Assembly: GCA_965242915.1 (NCBI GenBank) | Contig: CBDETN010000026.1 | Coordinates: forward strand, 62,001 to 126,000 | Reading direction: 5' to 3' | DNA: 64,000 bases | Source: CAJXII01 sp965242915 | GTDB taxonomy: Bacteria > Campylobacterota > Campylobacteria > Campylobacterales > Arcobacteraceae | Shown here: positions 61,198 through 64,000 of the stretch, in pieces | How the letters are laid out: every line of letters begins with the position of its first letter | Position numbering within the stretch: position 1 is the stretch's first letter | Translations under genes and position numbers: made by a program | The notes under the pieces: generated by a model | Told to the model about the DNA's origin: nothing | Seen by the model: only the letters and a program-made list of their open reading frames with translations | Database searches by the model: none

Positions 61198-61858
61198 ATA
61201 TAACCCCGTCATTAATTGATAGTTGTCTAAAATGCATACCAAAGTTCATAGGGGGTTTGTGTGTAACAACAATAACTGTTATCCCTAACTGTTCATTTGC
61301 ATCTCTTAATAATTTCCATATAACATTAGCGGAATATTCATCAAGATTTCCCGTAGGCTCATCTGCAAAAATAATACTTGGATTATGCGCAAGAGCACGT
61401 GCAACTGCTACTCTTTGCTGCTCTCCACCACTTAATTGTGTTGGATAAGTACCTGCTCTATGAGTTAATTTTACATGCTTTAAAAGTTTGTTTGCCTGCT
61501 CTTGAGACACTACATTGTCATAACCGTTAATCTTAAGCGGTAACATTATATTTTCTTCAATAGTATATTCTTCGATTAACTTATAATCTTGAAATATTAT
61601 CCCTATATTTTTTCGTAATTCTAATAGTTTCTTGGTATTTTTTTGTGAGAGATCAATTTGATTTACAAGTAATGTACCGTTTAATGGAGTTATCTCTCCG
61701 TATAAAGCTTTTAAAAGTGTTGATTTCCCACTTCCGCTAGCCCCGCTGACAAATATAAATTCTTTTTTTCTTATATGAAAATTTCCATTTTCTATAATCA
61801 TATTTTTATTATCGTATGACAATGTAATATTGGTTGCTAAAATCACTTTTTTAATCAC
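61184..61858 (-). CDS. ftsE: cell-division ATP-binding protein FtsE
   Basis: A 224-residue ABC ATPase. Walker A is SGASGSGKSTLLKALYG (about 39-55), the Q-loop is GIIFQDYKLI, the signature is QLSGGEQQRVAVARAL, Walker B is IIFADEPTGNLD, followed by VTHKPP. GTG start at 61858. It overlaps ftsX by 14 bases and heads the operon. Confidence 0.92.
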   Translation of the reverse strand: MIKKVILATNITLSYDNKNMIIENGNFHIRKKEFIFVSGASGSGKSTLLKALYGEITPLNGTLLVNQIDLSQKNTKKLLELRKNIGIIFQDYKLIEEYTIEENIMLPLKINGYDNVVSQEQANKLLKHVKLTHRAGTYPTQLSGGEQQRVAVARALAHNPSIIFADEPTGNLDEYSANVIWKLLRDANEQLGITVIVVTHKPPMNFGMHFRQLSINDGVIYEVS

Positions 61859-61938
61859 TTGTGTATAATTTGTTTCAATTCAATTGTAACATAAAAAGCT
61901 AAATAGGAACTTTTATTTTATATTATGTATAATTTATT
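61859..61938. promoter_or_regulatory. divergent promoter region between ftsE and truD
   Basis: On the minus strand TTGAAT/TTGAAA and a TTATAC box precede ftsE. On the plus strand TATAAT at 61928-61933 lies only five bases before the truD ATG, so a truD transcript from it would be leaderless or nearly so. Confidence 0.4.
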
Positions 61939-62883
61939 ATGAAAACAAAACGATTATTTATACAAAACCATCAGCCGATTGATTTTACATTTACTCAAAA
62001 TAAATATGACTTTATTGTTGAAGAGATACCTTTGTATCATTTTATAAATAAAGGTAATTTTTTTATTATGAAAATAAAAAAAGAATACACTTCCACTTGG
62101 GAATTAATTAGTTTTATTTCCCAGACTTTAAATATTCCTGAGCATTTTATAGGGTATGCCGGGTTAAAAGATAAAAATGCTGCAACAACACAATATATAA
62201 GTATCCCTTTAAACAAAAGCAGAGACTATAAATCTTTAAATTCAAAAAATATTAAAGTGTTAGAAACCTTTACCCACAATCAAAAACTTAAAATTGGGGA
62301 TTTAAAAGCCAATAAATTTAAAATTACTTTAAAAGAGATAGACCCAAATGATTTACCCATAATATATCAAACCCTGTCACAAATCCAAAAGCACGGTATG
62401 CCAAATTATTTTGGTTATCAAAGATTTGGAAAAGATACAACATTTAAACAATGTAAAGATATAGTTTATGCAGATACTTTTACTAAAGATACAAAACTAA
62501 AACATCTGCAAGTATCGGCATATCAAAGTTATTTTTTTAATGCTTGGTTAGTAAAAAGAGTTGAAATCTCTCAAGAAAAAGGGATGAAAAAACTTTTTGC
62601 TTTAGATGGTGATATTTACAGTAAAGATAAAAAAACAATCACAGGGCTTATGGTGGGAAGAAAAACTATAAGAGCCAAAGGGGAAGCTGGGAAAGTTGAA
62701 GAACAATTTGATGATATGTTTATCCACGAAAAAGGTTCACGAAGAGATGCCTGGATAGTACCTAAAGAGATTAAAAATAAATTCATAAAAGATAAAAATT
62801 GGCTTGAATTAGAATTTATTTTGCCAAAAAGTTCCTATGCAACTGTTTTAATTGAAAATATTGCCAATAAAAATTTTAAATAA
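61939..62883 (+). CDS. truD: tRNA pseudouridine(13) synthase TruD
   Basis: A 314-residue pseudouridine synthase. The catalytic Asp is in FIGYAGLKDKNAATTQYISI (about residues 78-88), with NYFGYQRFGKD (FGxQRFG motif) and QVSAYQSYFFNAWL. It modifies U13 of certain tRNAs. It is shorter than the E. coli enzyme (349) because the inserted TRUD domain is compact. Confidence 0.92.
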   Translation: MKTKRLFIQNHQPIDFTFTQNKYDFIVEEIPLYHFINKGNFFIMKIKKEYTSTWELISFISQTLNIPEHFIGYAGLKDKNAATTQYISIPLNKSRDYKSLNSKNIKVLETFTHNQKLKIGDLKANKFKITLKEIDPNDLPIIYQTLSQIQKHGMPNYFGYQRFGKDTTFKQCKDIVYADTFTKDTKLKHLQVSAYQSYFFNAWLVKRVEISQEKGMKKLFALDGDIYSKDKKTITGLMVGRKTIRAKGEAGKVEEQFDDMFIHEKGSRRDAWIVPKEIKNKFIKDKNWLELEFILPKSSYATVLIENIANKNFK

Positions 62884-62934
62884 AAGCTACATTCTGGTAT
62901 CATACTGAAAAATTTAAACAAAAAAAGGAAATAA

Positions 62935-63468
62935 ATGATGCAAGAACGAAGTGAACAAATTGCGAAGCACAAAATAGCAGTGATACAAGGACCAAATTTA
63001 AATATGTTAGGTGTAAGAGAACAACATATCTATGGACCAATGACTTTAGACCAAATTCATGAACAAATGAAAGGTTCGGCTTCTCAAAATGGTATGGAAT
63101 TAGAATTTTTTCAAAGTAATCTTGAGGGTGAAATTGTAGATAAGATTCAAGAATGTTTAGGTGAAGTAGATGGAATTATTATAAATCCGGCAGCTTATTC
63201 TCATACAAGTATTGCTATTCGTGATGCTTTATCAGCAGTTGCTATACCAACAGTTGAAGTGCATATTTCAAATATTTATAAAAGAGAAGAATTTAGAAAA
63301 AATTCTGTAACTGCACCGGCAAGTACAGGTGTAATCAGTGGATTTGGTCCATTTGGATACCATATGGCACTTATAGCACTTACTCAAATAATAAATGAAG
63401 TTAAAGCAAATCAACAAATGCAAGAAGAGCAAGCACAAGCACAGACACAAAGTGCTGATGAAGCGTAG
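62935..63468 (+). CDS. aroQ: type II 3-dehydroquinate dehydratase
   Basis: A 177-residue shikimate pathway enzyme. It has VIQGPNLNMLGVREQHIYG (with the flexible-loop Arg and Tyr), FFQSNLEGEIVDKIQE, IINPAAYSHTSIAIRDAL and VEVHISNIYKREEFR. The C-terminal tail (KANQQMQEEQAQAQTQSADEA) is a low-complexity Gln/Ala extension. AAAAGGA precedes tandem ATG codons at 62935 and 62938. Confidence 0.94.
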   Translation: MMQERSEQIAKHKIAVIQGPNLNMLGVREQHIYGPMTLDQIHEQMKGSASQNGMELEFFQSNLEGEIVDKIQECLGEVDGIIINPAAYSHTSIAIRDALSAVAIPTVEVHISNIYKREEFRKNSVTAPASTGVISGFGPFGYHMALIALTQIINEVKANQQMQEEQAQAQTQSADEA

Positions 63469-63504
63469 AGAAGTAATTTCTTAAGATACGAGGATAAATT
63501 TTAC

Positions 63505-64000
63505 TTGTCGCAAACTAATTATATTTTATGTGATGAAAATGCCGTTTATTATGAGTGTGGATACAGTTGTGATAATCTAATTTTTCTAAAGCTTGGTGGT
63601 GAATCTTTTTTCATCACTGATGCCCGATATGAAATAGAAGCCAAATTAAATACTATAAATTGTGAAGTTATTATTTCAAAAGATTTAATTAGAACTACAC
63701 GAAAGATATTAAAAAACTCATGTAATTCCGCAGGTACGAGGACAAAAATTAAAAAACTATATTTTGACCCTTATGATTTTAATGTTGCAACTTTCTCTAA
63801 ACTTTCAAAAAATTTAAATATTAAATTTATTCAAAAAGAAAATTTTTCAAAATTAAAACGGATTATTAAAACTGACGATGAGATAAAATTGCTTAAAATG
63901 GCCAGTAAATTGGGTCGAAATGGATTTAAACTATTTGCCTCTTATTTGTCAAATAACGGACTAGAAAAGAAAGAAACATTGTTGCAATTTAAAGATAAGC
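63505..64000 (+). CDS. pepQ: Xaa-Pro aminopeptidase-like M24 peptidase, N-terminal part (cut by window edge)
   Basis: The first 165 codons of a gene that continues past the window. From the TTG at 63505 (AGGA at 63491-63494) the peptide begins MSQTNYILCDENAVYYECG and has the creatinase N-domain pattern (FFITDARYEIEAKL, LYFDPYDFNVATFSKL, KLKRIIKTDDEIKLLKMASKLG). In the family this domain precedes the pita-bread catalytic domain, which is outside the window. A small stretch NSCNSAGTRTK is encoded by a GC-richer repeat-like insert. Confidence 0.8.
   Translation, partial: MSQTNYILCDENAVYYECGYSCDNLIFLKLGGESFFITDARYEIEAKLNTINCEVIISKDLIRTTRKILKNSCNSAGTRTKIKKLYFDPYDFNVATFSKLSKNLNIKFIQKENFSKLKRIIKTDDEIKLLKMASKLGRNGFKLFASYLSNNGLEKKETLLQFKDK

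Overview
The window is AT-rich (roughly 70% A+T by eye) and reads as a chromosomal segment of a Campylobacterota (epsilonproteobacterial) species, closest in style to Sulfurimonas, Arcobacter or Sulfurovum-like genomes. The main pointers are a PglB-type bacterial oligosaccharyltransferase with the WWDYG motif, a Csd1-like M23 peptidase overlapping a CcmA-like bactofilin as in Helicobacter, a secD-secF-leuS-lptE-folC run, and tightly packed overlapping genes. The genus is an inference; no rRNA or tRNA gene was seen.

Region 1 (1-36 kb) is one long plus-strand surface-polysaccharide locus. It starts with a CDP-3,6-dideoxyhexose cassette (rfbF end, rfbG, rfbH) interleaved with a DRE-TIM aldolase-like protein, an LdpA-like two-[4Fe-4S] protein, a HAD phosphatase, a thiamine-diphosphate enzyme and an SDR. 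This looks like a branched-chain deoxysugar pathway related to yersiniose synthesis but with unusual partners; an IS110-family element (with a probable bridge RNA end) splits it. Next come a CgeB-like glycosyltransferase, a YfhO/GtrA/GtrB three-component glycosylation set, a GT10 fucosyltransferase-like gene, a Wzx flippase, glycosyltransferases, and two tandem paralogous polymerase-like membrane proteins that each carry a 15-bp tandem repeat in the same loop. An L-FucNAc/L-QuiNAc subcluster (fnlA, fnlC, RmlD-like reductase, WbuB-like transferase), a WbpV-like SDR and the WbpL-type initiating transferase follow. Then comes a VapBC-like toxin-antitoxin pair translationally coupled to pglB. An IS21-family element truncates an AbiEii-type toxin gene, and a WbpM/PglF-type dehydratase closes the region.

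Region 2 (35.7-39.8 kb) holds a pseudopilin-like gene and the complete ADP-heptose pathway (gmhB, hldD, hldE, gmhA), which supplies the LPS core.

Region 3 (39.8-58 kb) is housekeeping: apt, trpB, dedA, pepA, ychF, a ferredoxin:thioredoxin reductase-rhodanese fusion, cysK (minus), yajC-secD-secF, a small membrane protein, leuS, lptE-like, folC, the csd1/ccmA-like cell-shape pair, an SF2 helicase with no canonical start codon, and an rhlE-like helicase. Small hairpin repeats are scattered here, one inside folC.

Region 4 (58-64 kb) has a heme-less cytochrome-like secreted protein and a minus-strand operon ftsE-ftsX-response regulator-histidine kinase. It ends with truD, aroQ and the start of an Xaa-Pro-type peptidase cut by the window edge.
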